A stretch of DNA of 16,363 bases, from assembly GCA_050735975.1 (NCBI GenBank), contig JBOHVS010000271.1:1-16363 (forward strand). Reading direction: 5' to 3'. This document shows positions 7,621-14,519 of this stretch, piece by piece. Numbering within the stretch: position 1 is the first letter of the stretch; each line of letters opens with the position of its first letter. Origin of the DNA: DATMBL01 sp050735975. GTDB lineage: Bacteria > Desulfobacterota > Binatia > UBA9968. A program made the translations under genes and the position numbers. The notes under the pieces were generated by a model. The model was not told where the DNA came from, did not search any database, and saw only the letters and a program-made list of their open reading frames with translations.

Positions 7621-8223
7621 ATGGTTCGGATCACCAAAGTTTACACGCGCACCGGCGACAAGGGCGAGACAGCCCTCGTCGGCGGCAAGCGGGTGCCCAA
7701 AGATTCGCCGAGGATCGACGCCTACGGGACCATCGATGAGTTGAATTCTGTCGTGGGACTGGCGCGGGCGTTCAACGAAGAAAAATTGGACGCAGGCAAC
7801 GCGCATCGGTTCCTCGACACAGTGCTGCGCAAGATTCAAGACGAGCTTTTCGACCTGGGCAGCGAGCTGGCGACTCCCAATGATTTCTCTTATGACGGCA
7901 TGTATCGCGTCGGTCCGAACGAGGTGAGGAAGCTCGAGCAGATAATTGACGAATGCCAGAAAGAACTGGAGCCCCTCAAGTCATTCATTCTTCCAGGCGG
8001 AGGCAGGATCGCGGCGTACTTGCATCAGTGCCGCACAGTGTGCCGCAGGGCAGAGCGAGACATTGTCCGGCTGTCGCGCGCCGAACCGCTCAGCGAATGG
8101 CCGCTCAAGTATGTCAACCGGTTGAGCGATTTGTTTTTCGTGTTGTCCCGCTGGATCGGCAAACAAACCGGCGAGGCGGAGTATCTTTGGCAGAGAGGGC
8201 TGGCGGAGAAAAGAAAGAAGTAA
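7621..8223 (+). CDS. PduO-type cob(I)alamin adenosyltransferase
   Basis: Transfers the adenosyl group of ATP to reduced cobalamin to make adenosylcobalamin; cytosolic. All hallmark segments of the PduO/MMAB class are present in this 200-residue protein: the N-terminal nucleotide-binding TRTGDKGETALVGG (10-23), then RIDAYGTIDELNSVVGLARA, then FILPGGGRIAAYLHQCRTVC, the following RRAERDIVRLSR, and the C-terminal YVNRLSDLFFVLSRW. A good ribosome binding site (GGAG, seven bases upstream) supports the ATG at 7621. No B12-dependent enzyme is encoded nearby, so its client (for example methylmalonyl-CoA mutase or ribonucleotide reductase) is outside the window. It sits 21 bp after the APC permease gene on the same strand. 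Confidence 0.95.
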   Translation: MVRITKVYTRTGDKGETALVGGKRVPKDSPRIDAYGTIDELNSVVGLARAFNEEKLDAGNAHRFLDTVLRKIQDELFDLGSELATPNDFSYDGMYRVGPNEVRKLEQIIDECQKELEPLKSFILPGGGRIAAYLHQCRTVCRRAERDIVRLSRAEPLSEWPLKYVNRLSDLFFVLSRWIGKQTGEAEYLWQRGLAEKRKK

Positions 8224-8224
8224 C

Positions 8225-8333
8225 CAGAGGTCAGAAGTCAGAGGTCAGAGATAGAAGAGGACAGAGCCGAATCGCGGAATTCAAAATTGGGAGGGGCAGT
8301 GGTCTGACGTCTGACCTCTGATCTCTGACTTCT
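8225..8333. repeat. Long imperfect inverted repeat in the fabI leader
   Basis: The left arm at 8225-8252 is built from AGAGGTCAGAAGTCAGAGGT and continues in the same pattern. The right arm at 8302-8333 (ending ATCTCTGACTTCT) is its near reverse complement, with about 21 of 24 bases matching in the core. The arms also contain internal direct repeats of GAGGTCAG. It occupies almost the whole gap between the adenosyltransferase stop and fabI, and the right arm ends exactly where the fabI ribosome binding site begins. No gene is present in the gap. Confidence 0.8.
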
Positions 8334-8339
8334 AGGAGG
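8334..8339 (+). promoter_or_regulatory. Strong Shine-Dalgarno site for fabI
   Basis: AGGAGG lies eight bases before the ATG at 8348. It is one of the strongest ribosome binding sites in the window. It directly adjoins the right arm of the upstream inverted repeat, so folding of that repeat in the mRNA could change access to it. Confidence 0.8.
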
Positions 8340-8347
8340 GGCAAGCA

Positions 8348-9118
8348 ATGGGGCTTTTGGATGGAAAGAAGGGAGTGATCTTCGGAGTGGCGAACGATCG
8401 GAGCATCGCTTGGGCCATTTCGGAGGCATTTCATGCCGAGGGCGCCGAGCTTGCGTTCACCTACGCCGGCGAAGTCCTGGAGAAGCGCGTGAGGCCACTG
8501 GCTGAGGGCATCGGAGCGAAAATCATCCTGCCTTGCGATGTTAGCAAGGACGAAGAAATCGAGCGGGTATTTTCGACACTCAAACAGGAGTGGAGTTCGC
8601 TGGACATTCTGATCCATGCGATTGCCTTCGCTAACAAAGAGGACCTGTCCAATCCATACGTTCAAACGAGCCGCCAGGGCTTTCATCTTGCTATGGACGT
8701 GAGCGCCTACTCTCTGGTCGCGCTGGCGCGGCACGCGGCGCCACTCATGGAAGGGCGGAAGGCTTCCATCCTTACGATGACCTATATGGGGTCGGAGAAG
8801 GTTATTCCCAACTATAACGTCATGGGTGTAGCCAAGGCCGCGCTGGAAGCGAGCGTGCGGTACCTCGCTCATGACCTCGGGCCGAAAGGCATCAGGGTCA
8901 ATGCCATTTCTGCCGGGCCGATCAGAACATTGGCGGCATCCGGCATCTCCGGTTTTAAAGATATGCTCCATTACGTCAGCGATCGCGCGCCGCTCAAGCG
9001 CAATATCGACGCCGAGGAGGTTGGCAAGACCGCCTTATATCTGGCGAGCGATTGGGGGAGCGCGGTAACCGGCGAGGTAGTGCATGTGGACGCCGGATAC
9101 AATATTATGGGGATGTGA
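8348..9118 (+). CDS. fabI: Enoyl-[acyl-carrier-protein] reductase (NADH), FabI type
   Basis: Catalyses the last reduction of each fatty-acid elongation round, reducing trans-2-enoyl-ACP with NAD(P)H in the cytosol. It is a divergent short-chain dehydrogenase of 256 residues. The cofactor-binding start is GKKGVIFGVANDRSIAWAIS (6-25). The FabI-specific active site YMGSEKVIPNYNVMGVAK (146-163) places Tyr146, Tyr156 and Lys163 at the same numbers as in E. coli. Residue 93 is alanine in HAIAFAN, where E. coli has Gly93; alanine is also found there in other FabI enzymes, so this alone does not indicate triclosan resistance. The start is fixed by the strong AGGAGG site. The long inverted repeat fills the leader. 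The rhodanese gene follows after 66 bp. Confidence 0.97.
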   Translation: MGLLDGKKGVIFGVANDRSIAWAISEAFHAEGAELAFTYAGEVLEKRVRPLAEGIGAKIILPCDVSKDEEIERVFSTLKQEWSSLDILIHAIAFANKEDLSNPYVQTSRQGFHLAMDVSAYSLVALARHAAPLMEGRKASILTMTYMGSEKVIPNYNVMGVAKAALEASVRYLAHDLGPKGIRVNAISAGPIRTLAASGISGFKDMLHYVSDRAPLKRNIDAEEVGKTALYLASDWGSAVTGEVVHVDAGYNIMGM

Positions 9119-9132
9119 GACAGAGATAGAGA

Positions 9133-9161
9133 CGTGCTGAGCTTAGTCGAAGCATGAACGG
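9133..9161. repeat. Solo fragment of a widespread intergenic repeat
   Basis: CGTGCTGAGCTTAGTCGAAG (9133-9152), followed by CATGAACGG, resembles one half of a palindromic intergenic sequence that I recall from many bacterial genomes and metagenomes, normally with an opposing TTCGAC...CTCAGCACG arm. Only one arm is present here, between fabI and the rhodanese gene. The family assignment is from memory and was not checked. Confidence 0.45.
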
Positions 9162-9184
9162 AAATTTTTCAGGGAGGGCTAGTT

Positions 9185-9625
9185 ATGGCCGTCAAAGAAA
9201 TTACGCCGCAACAGGCGCATGAAATTCTCGAAAACGAGCCGGGGTCCGTCTACATCGACGTGCGCACCCCGAGGGAATTTGCCGCCGGGCATCCTGAGGG
9301 CGCCGTGAACATTCCGGTTGCCTTTCCCGATCCGGGACGCGGCATGGTGATGAACGCTGATTTCGTCAAAGTGGTGGAGGGGAATTTTCCGAGGGAGAAA
9401 AAAATCGTTGTCGGCTGCCAGGCCGGGCCGCGCTCTAATGCCGCCGCAGGTTTGCTGCAGCAGGCCGGCTTCAAGGACGTTTCCAACATGGCCGGCGGCT
9501 TCGGCGGCATGCGTGATCCGCTGGGAAATGTGGTCGCGTCGGGTTGGTCCAGTTTGGGTTTGCCCGTCAGCGAAGACAACGGCGAAGGCGTGAGCTACGA
9601 CTCGCTTGCGACGAAGGTCAAGTAA
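9185..9625 (+). CDS. Single-domain rhodanese-like sulfurtransferase
   Basis: A 146-residue cytosolic rhodanese domain that likely carries persulfide sulfur on an active-site cysteine. Visible motifs are the N-terminal YIDVRTPREFAAGHPEGAVN at 23-42 (the family's D-V-R-x-x-x-E-F and G-H-x-x-G-A signature) and the active-site loop VVGCQAGPRSNAAAG with Cys78. The CQAGPRS loop fits the C-x-x-x-x-R-S pattern typical of single-domain rhodaneses. A GGGAGGG ribosome binding site just upstream supports the ATG at 9185. The gene lies 56 bp before a metallo-beta-lactamase-fold hydrolase on the same strand; this pairing is common in persulfide metabolism, suggesting that the two act on the same low-molecular-weight persulfide. 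No signal peptide is present. Confidence 0.93.
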   Translation: MAVKEITPQQAHEILENEPGSVYIDVRTPREFAAGHPEGAVNIPVAFPDPGRGMVMNADFVKVVEGNFPREKKIVVGCQAGPRSNAAAGLLQQAGFKDVSNMAGGFGGMRDPLGNVVASGWSSLGLPVSEDNGEGVSYDSLATKVK

Positions 9626-9681
9626 GGCAAATTGCAGAATGCAAACTGCTAAATTCAGAATGAAAGGCAGGAGCGTCTGCA

Positions 9682-10359
9682 ATGAATAGTTCGCTGTACT
9701 TCAGACAGCTCGAGTTGGGGCCGATGCAGAACTTCGTCTATCTCATCGGCTCGTTGGAGACACGCAAGGCGGCGGTGGTGGATGGAGCATGGGAGATCGA
9801 TGAGATCTTACGGGTTGCCGCCGGCGACGACGTCGAAATCACTCATGCACTAGTAACCCACACGCATCCCGATCATGTGGGCGGCCGTTTCGCGGACATT
9901 AACATCGAAGGGATAACCGAGCTGCTCGGCAGGTGCAAAGCAAAGGTCGTTGTGCACAAAGCCGAGGCGGAGTTTCTCACGCCGCTCTCGGGGTCGGATA
10001 TCATCAAGTCTGAGAGCGGAGACAAGATCGAGGTCGGCGGCGTACAAATCCAGTTGCTTCATACGCCCGGGCATACTCCGGGATCACAGTGTTTTCTGAT
10101 CGGCGATCGAATAGTATCGGGAGATACTCTTTTTATCGGTTCGTGCGGGCGAGTCGATCTCCCCGGCAGCAATGCCGAAGAGATGTATTACAGTTTAACG
10201 CAGAAGCTGATGGCGTTGCCGGATGAGACTATTCTCTTTCCGGGACACAATTATTCCCACCAACCGACCTCAACCATCGGCCAAGAAAAGCACAGCAATC
10301 CGTATTTCCAGTTTCATTCGCTGAAGCAATTTCTCGCGGCAATGGGTTACCACGCTTAG
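9682..10359 (+). CDS. Metallo-beta-lactamase-fold hydrolase, glyoxalase II / persulfide dioxygenase-like
   Basis: A 225-residue cytosolic metallohydrolase. The metal site is complete: THTHPDHVGG (59-68) supplies His60, His62, Asp64 and His65; HTPGHTPGS (127-135) supplies His131; SGDTLF supplies Asp148; and FPGHNYSH supplies His189. The segment after Asp148, IGSCGRVDLPGS, resembles the GCGRTDF stretch of ETHE1-type persulfide dioxygenases as well as YcbL-type glyoxalase II. The two cannot be separated by eye, because both use this scaffold. The rhodanese gene directly upstream favours a sulfur role by context. An AGGAG site eight bases upstream supports the ATG at 9682. The gene converges with the solute-binding-protein gene, and an inverted repeat separates them. 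Confidence 0.9.
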   Translation: MNSSLYFRQLELGPMQNFVYLIGSLETRKAAVVDGAWEIDEILRVAAGDDVEITHALVTHTHPDHVGGRFADINIEGITELLGRCKAKVVVHKAEAEFLTPLSGSDIIKSESGDKIEVGGVQIQLLHTPGHTPGSQCFLIGDRIVSGDTLFIGSCGRVDLPGSNAEEMYYSLTQKLMALPDETILFPGHNYSHQPTSTIGQEKHSNPYFQFHSLKQFLAAMGYHA

Positions 10360-10364
10360 CGGTT

Positions 10365-10449
10365 GCAGATCTCAAATCTCAGATCTCAGACGAAAAAGGC
10401 ATCTGCATAATCTGAAATCTGGGATTTGAGATTCCGAGCGAAGCGAGGA
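10365..10449. repeat. Inverted repeat between convergent genes (family B, copy 1)
   Basis: The left arm 10365-10390 (AGATCTCAAATCTCAGATCT and on) and right arm 10411-10434 (TCTGAAATCTGGGATTTGAG and on) match at about 20 of 24 positions. They are followed by the tail GATTCCGAGCGAAGCGAGGA, which runs up to the stop codon of the solute-binding-protein gene. The same structure and tail recur at 14200-14294. Its place between two converging genes would suit a bidirectional terminator, though there is no clean U-tract. Confidence 0.8.
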
Positions 10450-11511
10450 TTAAGGTCCCTTACCGACGTATTTGTTGGTCCAGAGAACGCCTTCCTTGGC
10501 GGACGGGGTTTTTGACGGGTCCCTTATAATACCGGCGCCGCTGGCGAAACTGATGACTTTTTTCCACCCTTCGCTCGTCATATTTCCCCAGCGCGGCATG
10601 GCCGGCTTGATCGTGGAATAAGCCAACTCGAAAACCTTGTCGTCTAACTTTTTGGGATCCGAGAATCGGTGCGCTCGCAAGGCTGCCCTGGCCGCTTCGG
10701 GGTTGGTGTGAAAAAGGGCGCCGCCGCGAGAAACGGCGCGCGCAACTGCGGTCGCCAGTTTGGGATTGCCCTCGACATAATCCGGCCGCGCCATCAAAAC
10801 TTCATAGGGATAGTCCGCGACTTCCGGCACTTCGCCGAGTCCGAGTGGAATCAGCACATACCCTTTGCCCGCCGCTTCGGTCACTTCGGCCGACGGTGGA
10901 GAGAGCGCGAATGCGTCAATTACGTCGTTCATCAGCGATGAAGGCAACTGGGCTCCTCCAAGGTAGGCAAACTTGAGCTTGCTCGGGTCCCCGCCGCCTT
11001 TAGCTACGAGGAACTTGAAGATCTGCTCGGATACAGCGCCCGGGCTTGTTGCGCCGATGGTGCCGAGCTGGGTCAGCGCTTTGAGCCGCGCGCTAAGAGG
11101 GCTTTTCCGGGTGAGCTTGAGTTTGTCGACGATTTCCTTGCGCACAACTACGCTGAGCGTCAAGTTCCGGTTGTGAGCCTGTATCGCCACCATAGGCGCG
11201 CCCTCGACACGCGCGAGTACCAAGCCTTCTGACGATGAAGCGCAGAAGTTCACCGAACGCCCAACCACCGCAGATTGACATGGAGAACCGCCGCCGGCCA
11301 CGGTAAGCTTAGCGCGCACCCCTTCTTGTTCAAAGTACTTTAGCTGCTCGGCGATCCACAGGGCCGAAAATGCCAAATTGGAGACCGCCGTGGCGATGGT
11401 TACCTCCGGCATGTCCTTCTGTTGCGCCCTCGCCTGAGGAATGACCGCGAACAGAAAGAGCAACATCGCTGAGAGTTTCAAAAGCATATGAGATCTGCCG
11501 CTTCTTCTCAT
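10450..11511 (-). CDS. ABC transporter solute-binding protein, NMT1/SsuA-like
   Basis: Periplasmic binding component of the ABC importer encoded by the next two genes upstream. The 353-residue precursor has a clear Sec signal peptide: MRRSGRSH, hydrophobic MLLKLSAMLLFLFAVIP, then QARA before QQ, with probable cleavage after Ala29 (A-x-A rule). The mature part has the fold-specific opening VTIATAVSNLAFSALWIAEQ, followed by LKYFEQEGV, and the segments GSPCQSAVVGRSVNFCASSS and LGTIGATSPGAVSEQIFKFL, as in nitrate/sulfonate/taurine and thiamine-precursor binding proteins. The ligand cannot be deduced. AAGGAGA upstream supports the ATG at 11511. The permease stop lies 14 bp upstream, so they share an operon. 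It is the last gene of the operon. Confidence 0.92.
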   Translation of the reverse strand: MRRSGRSHMLLKLSAMLLFLFAVIPQARAQQKDMPEVTIATAVSNLAFSALWIAEQLKYFEQEGVRAKLTVAGGGSPCQSAVVGRSVNFCASSSEGLVLARVEGAPMVAIQAHNRNLTLSVVVRKEIVDKLKLTRKSPLSARLKALTQLGTIGATSPGAVSEQIFKFLVAKGGGDPSKLKFAYLGGAQLPSSLMNDVIDAFALSPPSAEVTEAAGKGYVLIPLGLGEVPEVADYPYEVLMARPDYVEGNPKLATAVARAVSRGGALFHTNPEAARAALRAHRFSDPKKLDDKVFELAYSTIKPAMPRWGNMTSEGWKKVISFASGAGIIRDPSKTPSAKEGVLWTNKYVGKGP

Positions 11512-11525
11512 TTCCGTCTCCTTTC

Positions 11526-12386
11526 TTATCCTTGGATTTGCACGTGTTCTGTTTGTGCCTGCCAGCGTAACGCCCTCTTTTCAATTGCTTCGGCTGCTCT
11601 GTCCATGATGATGACCATGATCATCAGGATGATGATGCCGACGAAGACATCGGCGGTTCTAAAAATCCCCGCCGACATTCTGATAAAAAAGCCGATCCCT
11701 TCGGTCGCCGCTATGAATTCTCCAACGATCGCGCCGATGACGGCAAACGGAATACTGGTTCGGAGCCCGGTGAAGACGTAAGGCGAGATCGCGGGAAAAA
11801 TGACTTTGAAGGTAAGCTTCCACCCCCTGACTCCCATGAGCCGCGCGAGATCGATGTACTCCCGGTCCATCTGTCTCATGCCGGTGTACGTATTGAAGAA
11901 ATTAAGAAAGAAGGTGAGCAGAAAAACGACTCCGACCTTGGACCAAATTCCGATGCCGAGCCAGACAATGAAAAGCGGCGCAACGGCCGTGCGCGGGATC
12001 CCGTTCAGAGCCATGATAATCGGCTCGAATATTTCGGCGAGAAGCCGGCTGCGCCCGAACCAGTAGCCGAGCGCGATTCCAGCAAAAGCTCCGAGAGGAA
12101 AACCGATCGCGATCTCTACAAACGTGACCCAGGAATGTTGAATCAGATCGCCGGATTGAAAGCCCGCTATCATCGAAGAAAAAATGCGACTTGGGCTGCT
12201 GATCAGGAACGGTTCGACCCAACGTCCGGAAGCGATTTCCCACAAAATCAGAAAACCGAAGATGATACCGAAGCGCAGGAACGTCACCCACAGCGCCCAC
12301 GTCGAAAGCGCGACCCTGTTACGCGCAACCGCCGGGTCGCTTGAAACAGTCCCTCGCGAATGTTGTTGGTTTACGTCTTCAGCCAT
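11526..12386 (-). CDS. ABC transporter permease, SsuC/TauC-like
   Basis: Inner-membrane subunit of the importer, 286 residues. The N-terminal 35 residues are polar, and six or so hydrophobic segments follow. The cytoplasmic EAA loop that docks on the ATPase is EYIDLARLMGVRGWKLTFKV (177-196), followed by IFPAISP, with the conserved Gly185. Other family segments are LWEIASGRWVEPFLISSPSR (48-67) and NGIPRTAVAPLFIVWLGIG (128-146). The start chosen is the ATG at 12386; a TTG three codons upstream (12395) is also open but less likely. No ribosome binding site is obvious. The solute-binding-protein gene begins 14 bp downstream. The ATPase gene ends about 120 bp upstream on the same strand, and an inverted repeat occupies that gap. 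Confidence 0.93.
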   Translation of the reverse strand: MAEDVNQQHSRGTVSSDPAVARNRVALSTWALWVTFLRFGIIFGFLILWEIASGRWVEPFLISSPSRIFSSMIAGFQSGDLIQHSWVTFVEIAIGFPLGAFAGIALGYWFGRSRLLAEIFEPIIMALNGIPRTAVAPLFIVWLGIGIWSKVGVVFLLTFFLNFFNTYTGMRQMDREYIDLARLMGVRGWKLTFKVIFPAISPYVFTGLRTSIPFAVIGAIVGEFIAATEGIGFFIRMSAGIFRTADVFVGIIILMIMVIIMDRAAEAIEKRALRWQAQTEHVQIQG

Positions 12387-12397
12387 AGAGCCCAAGC

Positions 12398-12450
12398 AGG
12401 TTGAGGTTTAGGTTAAGGTTTAGCTTGGCCTCAGCCTTAGCCTCAACCTT
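12398..12450. repeat. GGTTGAGG inverted repeat inside the ABC operon (family C, copy 1)
   Basis: The left arm 12398-12423 (AGGTTGAGGTTTAGGTTAAG and on) pairs imperfectly with the right arm 12429-12450 (CCTCAGCCTTAGCCTCAACC and on), about 17 of 21 positions. It lies in the roughly 120-bp gap between the ATPase and permease genes. A second copy in reverse orientation is at 15928-15986; corresponding arms of the two copies differ at only about one position each. Confidence 0.85.
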
Positions 12451-12507
12451 CCTGATCGTCGGGCGCCTTGCCTCCGAGGCCGGTAAACAGAAGTTTTCAG
12501 CGCACTG

Positions 12508-13335
12508 TTACTGCGCCCCGATCCTAAGCTCGTGGCGAAAGATGTTCCACAGCCGTCCATAGGTTTCATCGAATCCTTCCTGACGGTGAATCTCGAAAAT
12601 ATTGCGGGGCCGCGCCATCGTCACCTTGAGGATATCTTTGATCTGTCCGGGGCGGTGAGTTATCACCACGACGCGATCGGCCAAAGCTACCGCCTCCACC
12701 AAATCATGGGTGACAAAGACGATGGTTTGGCGCTTCTGTTCCCAGATTTTCAACAGCTCGTCCTGAAGGACCATGCGGGTCTGCGCGTCCAGTGGACCAA
12801 AGGGTTCGTCCATGAGAATAACCGGAGGCTCATAGGCGAGCGCGCGCATGATGGAAGCTCGTTTGCTCATCCCGCCGGAGAGCTGCGAAGGGTAATATTT
12901 TTCAAATCCGGTGAGGCCGGCGAGGTTAATAAAGTGGCGTATCTGGGCTTCGCGCTTTTCCCTCGGGTAGCGCTTGGAATCGAGCCCGAACCCGACATTT
13001 TCTTCGAGGGTCAGCCAGGGGAAGAGTTTGCTTTCCTGCGGTACGTAACCGACTTTGGTGTTCAGGCCGCGCACTTCAGCGCCCTGGTAGAGAATCCGCC
13101 CAATCGAAGGCGGCAGAAAGCCGGCGATGAGCTTAAGTAAAGTGGACTTGCCGCAACCGCTCGGACCGACAACGGTAACGAACTCGCCGTAAGAGATGTC
13201 CAGGTCGATCTTTTCCAAGGCGCCGATTTGATCTTGGCCGGCGGTGCGAAAGACCTTGGAGACGTTCTCCGCTTGAATTACAAGATTGCCGTCGGGTTGC
13301 TTTTCGCTGCGCGCCCGTATGGCTGTCGCATTCAT
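12508..13335 (-). CDS. ABC transporter ATP-binding protein, SsuB/TauB-like
   Basis: Cytoplasmic ATPase of the importer, 275 residues, with all nucleotide-binding motifs intact. Walker A is GPSGCGKST (57-65). The Q-loop is GYVPQESKLFPWLTLEENV (96-114). The signature is LSGGMSKR (152-159), with Met in place of the usual Gln, as is common in this subfamily. Walker B is VILMDEPFGPLD (172-183), with Glu177, and the switch histidine is His210 in FVTHD. The first 15 or so residues are a polar lead. The ATG at 13335 has no clear ribosome binding site. It is the first gene of a three-gene operon with the permease and solute-binding protein, and diverges from the DUF1989 gene across a 215-bp gap that should hold both promoters; none could be pinpointed. 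Confidence 0.95.
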   Translation of the reverse strand: MNATAIRARSEKQPDGNLVIQAENVSKVFRTAGQDQIGALEKIDLDISYGEFVTVVGPSGCGKSTLLKLIAGFLPPSIGRILYQGAEVRGLNTKVGYVPQESKLFPWLTLEENVGFGLDSKRYPREKREAQIRHFINLAGLTGFEKYYPSQLSGGMSKRASIMRALAYEPPVILMDEPFGPLDAQTRMVLQDELLKIWEQKRQTIVFVTHDLVEAVALADRVVVITHRPGQIKDILKVTMARPRNIFEIHRQEGFDETYGRLWNIFRHELRIGAQ

Positions 13336-13550
13336 AGAGGTGCGTAGTCTATATCAAACTTGTTGGGATTTTCCTACCGCCATAAAATCAGTTCTTGCCC
13401 GGGTGCAACAGTTGATTACGGCGCCGTGAAAGAGTTATCGACGAGCACGTTTCTTCGCCGCGATAGAAGTGAAATCGATTACCACGACATATCTTGCTTT
13501 TAACAGTGCCAGCCAGTAACGTACACACCATTTTACAGCATGGAGGAGCA

Positions 13551-14201
13551 GTGAACGTTATCAGTGAATCGGTGATCAAAAGTAACACGGGAGAAAGCTT
13601 TGTCGTTAAGAAGGGCCAAATTATCCGGGTCATCGGCCAGTCTACCGCCGACTACGTCGTATTCAATCTGCGAAATGTGAAAGAGCGCTTTGATCAGGCG
13701 CGCACTAAAGTCGATCAAGGAAAGATTTACGTCACGACGGGCGATGTCCTGATCTCCAAGCACAACAACGTGATGATGACGATCGTCAAGGACACTTACA
13801 GGGGCACTCACGATATGGAAAAGGGAATGTGCAGCGTCTCTTTCTACAAAAAGTGGGGCGAGCAAATTTTTAAGATCTACGGCGGAGTGTGGAAGAGAAT
13901 TGGGCGAAAAAGAGGTGCGGCGCCTAAACACGGGTGCTGGGAAAATCTGGCCAAGGCCCTAAAGCCGCATGGCGTAGCCAAGGAAGATGTTCCGAGCCCG
14001 CTCAATATCTTTCAAACCATGGTCATCAACGCCAAATCCGGAAGTATGCGCTACTCGATGACGCGCCCGAAACCGGGCGGAGATATGATGGATTTGCGCG
14101 CCGAGATGGACTGTTTGGTCGGCATCAGCGCTTGCCCGGAAGGCGGGCGGGGGAAGGATCTGAAAGTCGTCATCTATAAGAAAACCTCGGTAGCCCGATA
14201 A
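13551..14201 (+). CDS. DUF1989 family protein (urea-carboxylase-associated type)
   Basis: A 216-residue cytosolic protein of the family found beside urea/guanidine carboxylases; its biochemical role is not settled. Conserved segments are GESFVVKKGQIIRV (14-27), TTGDVLISKHNNVMMTIVKD (62-81) followed by TYRGTHD, GMCSVSF (92-98), GCWENLAKALKPHG (128-141), VPSPLNIFQTMVI (147-159) and LRAEMDCLVGISACPEG (182-198). His87, Cys94, Cys129 and Cys195 are the likely metal-binding or active-site residues. The start chosen is GTG at 13551, just after GGAGGA; an open frame continues upstream to a TTG at 13494, but that stretch does not look conserved. The gene diverges from an ABC importer of the class often found with this family. 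No guanidine-I riboswitch was seen in the 215-bp leader. Confidence 0.9.
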   Translation: MNVISESVIKSNTGESFVVKKGQIIRVIGQSTADYVVFNLRNVKERFDQARTKVDQGKIYVTTGDVLISKHNNVMMTIVKDTYRGTHDMEKGMCSVSFYKKWGEQIFKIYGGVWKRIGRKRGAAPKHGCWENLAKALKPHGVAKEDVPSPLNIFQTMVINAKSGSMRYSMTRPKPGGDMMDLRAEMDCLVGISACPEGGRGKDLKVVIYKKTSVAR

Positions 14202-14294
14202 TCTCAGATCACAAATCTCAAATCTCATAATAAGAAAATCCGCCATCCCATGAGATCTGAAATTTGAAATCTGAGATTCCCAGCGCAGTGAGGA
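14200..14294. repeat. Inverted repeat after the DUF1989 gene (family B, copy 2)
   Basis: The left arm 14200-14228 (AATCTCAGATCACAAATCTC and on) and right arm 14250-14278 (ATGAGATCTGAAATTTGAAA and on) match at about 25 of 29 positions. The arm is followed by the tail GATTCCCAGCGCAGTGAGGA, which differs from the tail of the copy at 10365-10449 at only three places. The left arm begins on the gene's own stop codon. Both copies have the same orientation on the plus strand. Confidence 0.82.
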
Positions 14295-14519
14295 CCAGCT
14301 TACTCGCCAGGGCATGGGGCGGCGGTCAACCAGTTAGGACCGGCGGAGCGCTTGATCAAAGACGTGCGCTGCTCCTTCGGTTGAAGTGAATGCGCAGTCA
14401 CTGATAAGAAGAGGAAAGTGGACGAGGCTACTTTTTCGGGGACCGGCTGCTTTTTGTATTGCAAAAGCTGCCTGTCCCCTTGACGGAAAAACGAGCCTGT
14501 TCGCTGTTAAGGAAGAGCC
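14295..14519. other. Non-coding gap before the UbiD gene
   Basis: Together with the preceding repeat this makes a 318-bp stretch without a gene between the DUF1989 and UbiD genes. Apart from the GGGGAC palindrome at 14438-14479 I see no recognisable RNA or promoter. Short open frames here lack a ribosome binding site and any family resemblance. A ribosome binding site for UbiD (AAGGAAG) closes the gap just before 14520. Confidence 0.55.
14438..14479. repeat. GGGGAC-type palindromic repeat upstream of the UbiD gene
   Basis: GGGGACCGGCTGCTTTTTG (14438-14456) faces GCAAAAGCTGCCTGTCCCC (14461-14479). The arms pair at 15 of the first 17 positions, giving a long hairpin with a short loop. The GGGGAC termini are shared with the perfect palindrome inside lnt (5106-5140), suggesting related REP-like elements. 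Confidence 0.8.

Noticed and set aside
8225..8333. Possible CRISPR-like array because of repeated GAGGTCAG
   Set aside because: The repeats are short and contiguous, with no regular spacers; the structure is an imperfect hairpin.
8624..8632. Ala93 in FabI as a triclosan-resistance sign
   Set aside because: Alanine at this position occurs in other, sensitive FabI enzymes; resistance changes known in E. coli are bulkier (Gly93 to Val).
8231..8971. A 246-codon open frame antisense to fabI
   Set aside because: It is the mirror of a well-conserved fabI gene in GC-rich DNA, shows no family resemblance, and would begin within the fabI coding region without a ribosome binding site.
12532..13140. 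A 202-codon plus-strand open frame opposite the ABC ATPase gene
   Set aside because: It is antisense to a gene with all Walker, Q-loop, signature and H-loop motifs intact; the opposite frame is a by-product.
13494..13550. TTG start extending the DUF1989 protein by 19 residues
   Set aside because: The added residues do not resemble the family, and GGAGGA sits just before the GTG at 13551.
13336..13550. Possible guanidine-I (ykkC) riboswitch in the gap between the importer and the DUF1989 gene
   Set aside because: Sought because of the family association, but none of its conserved stretches could be found on either strand.
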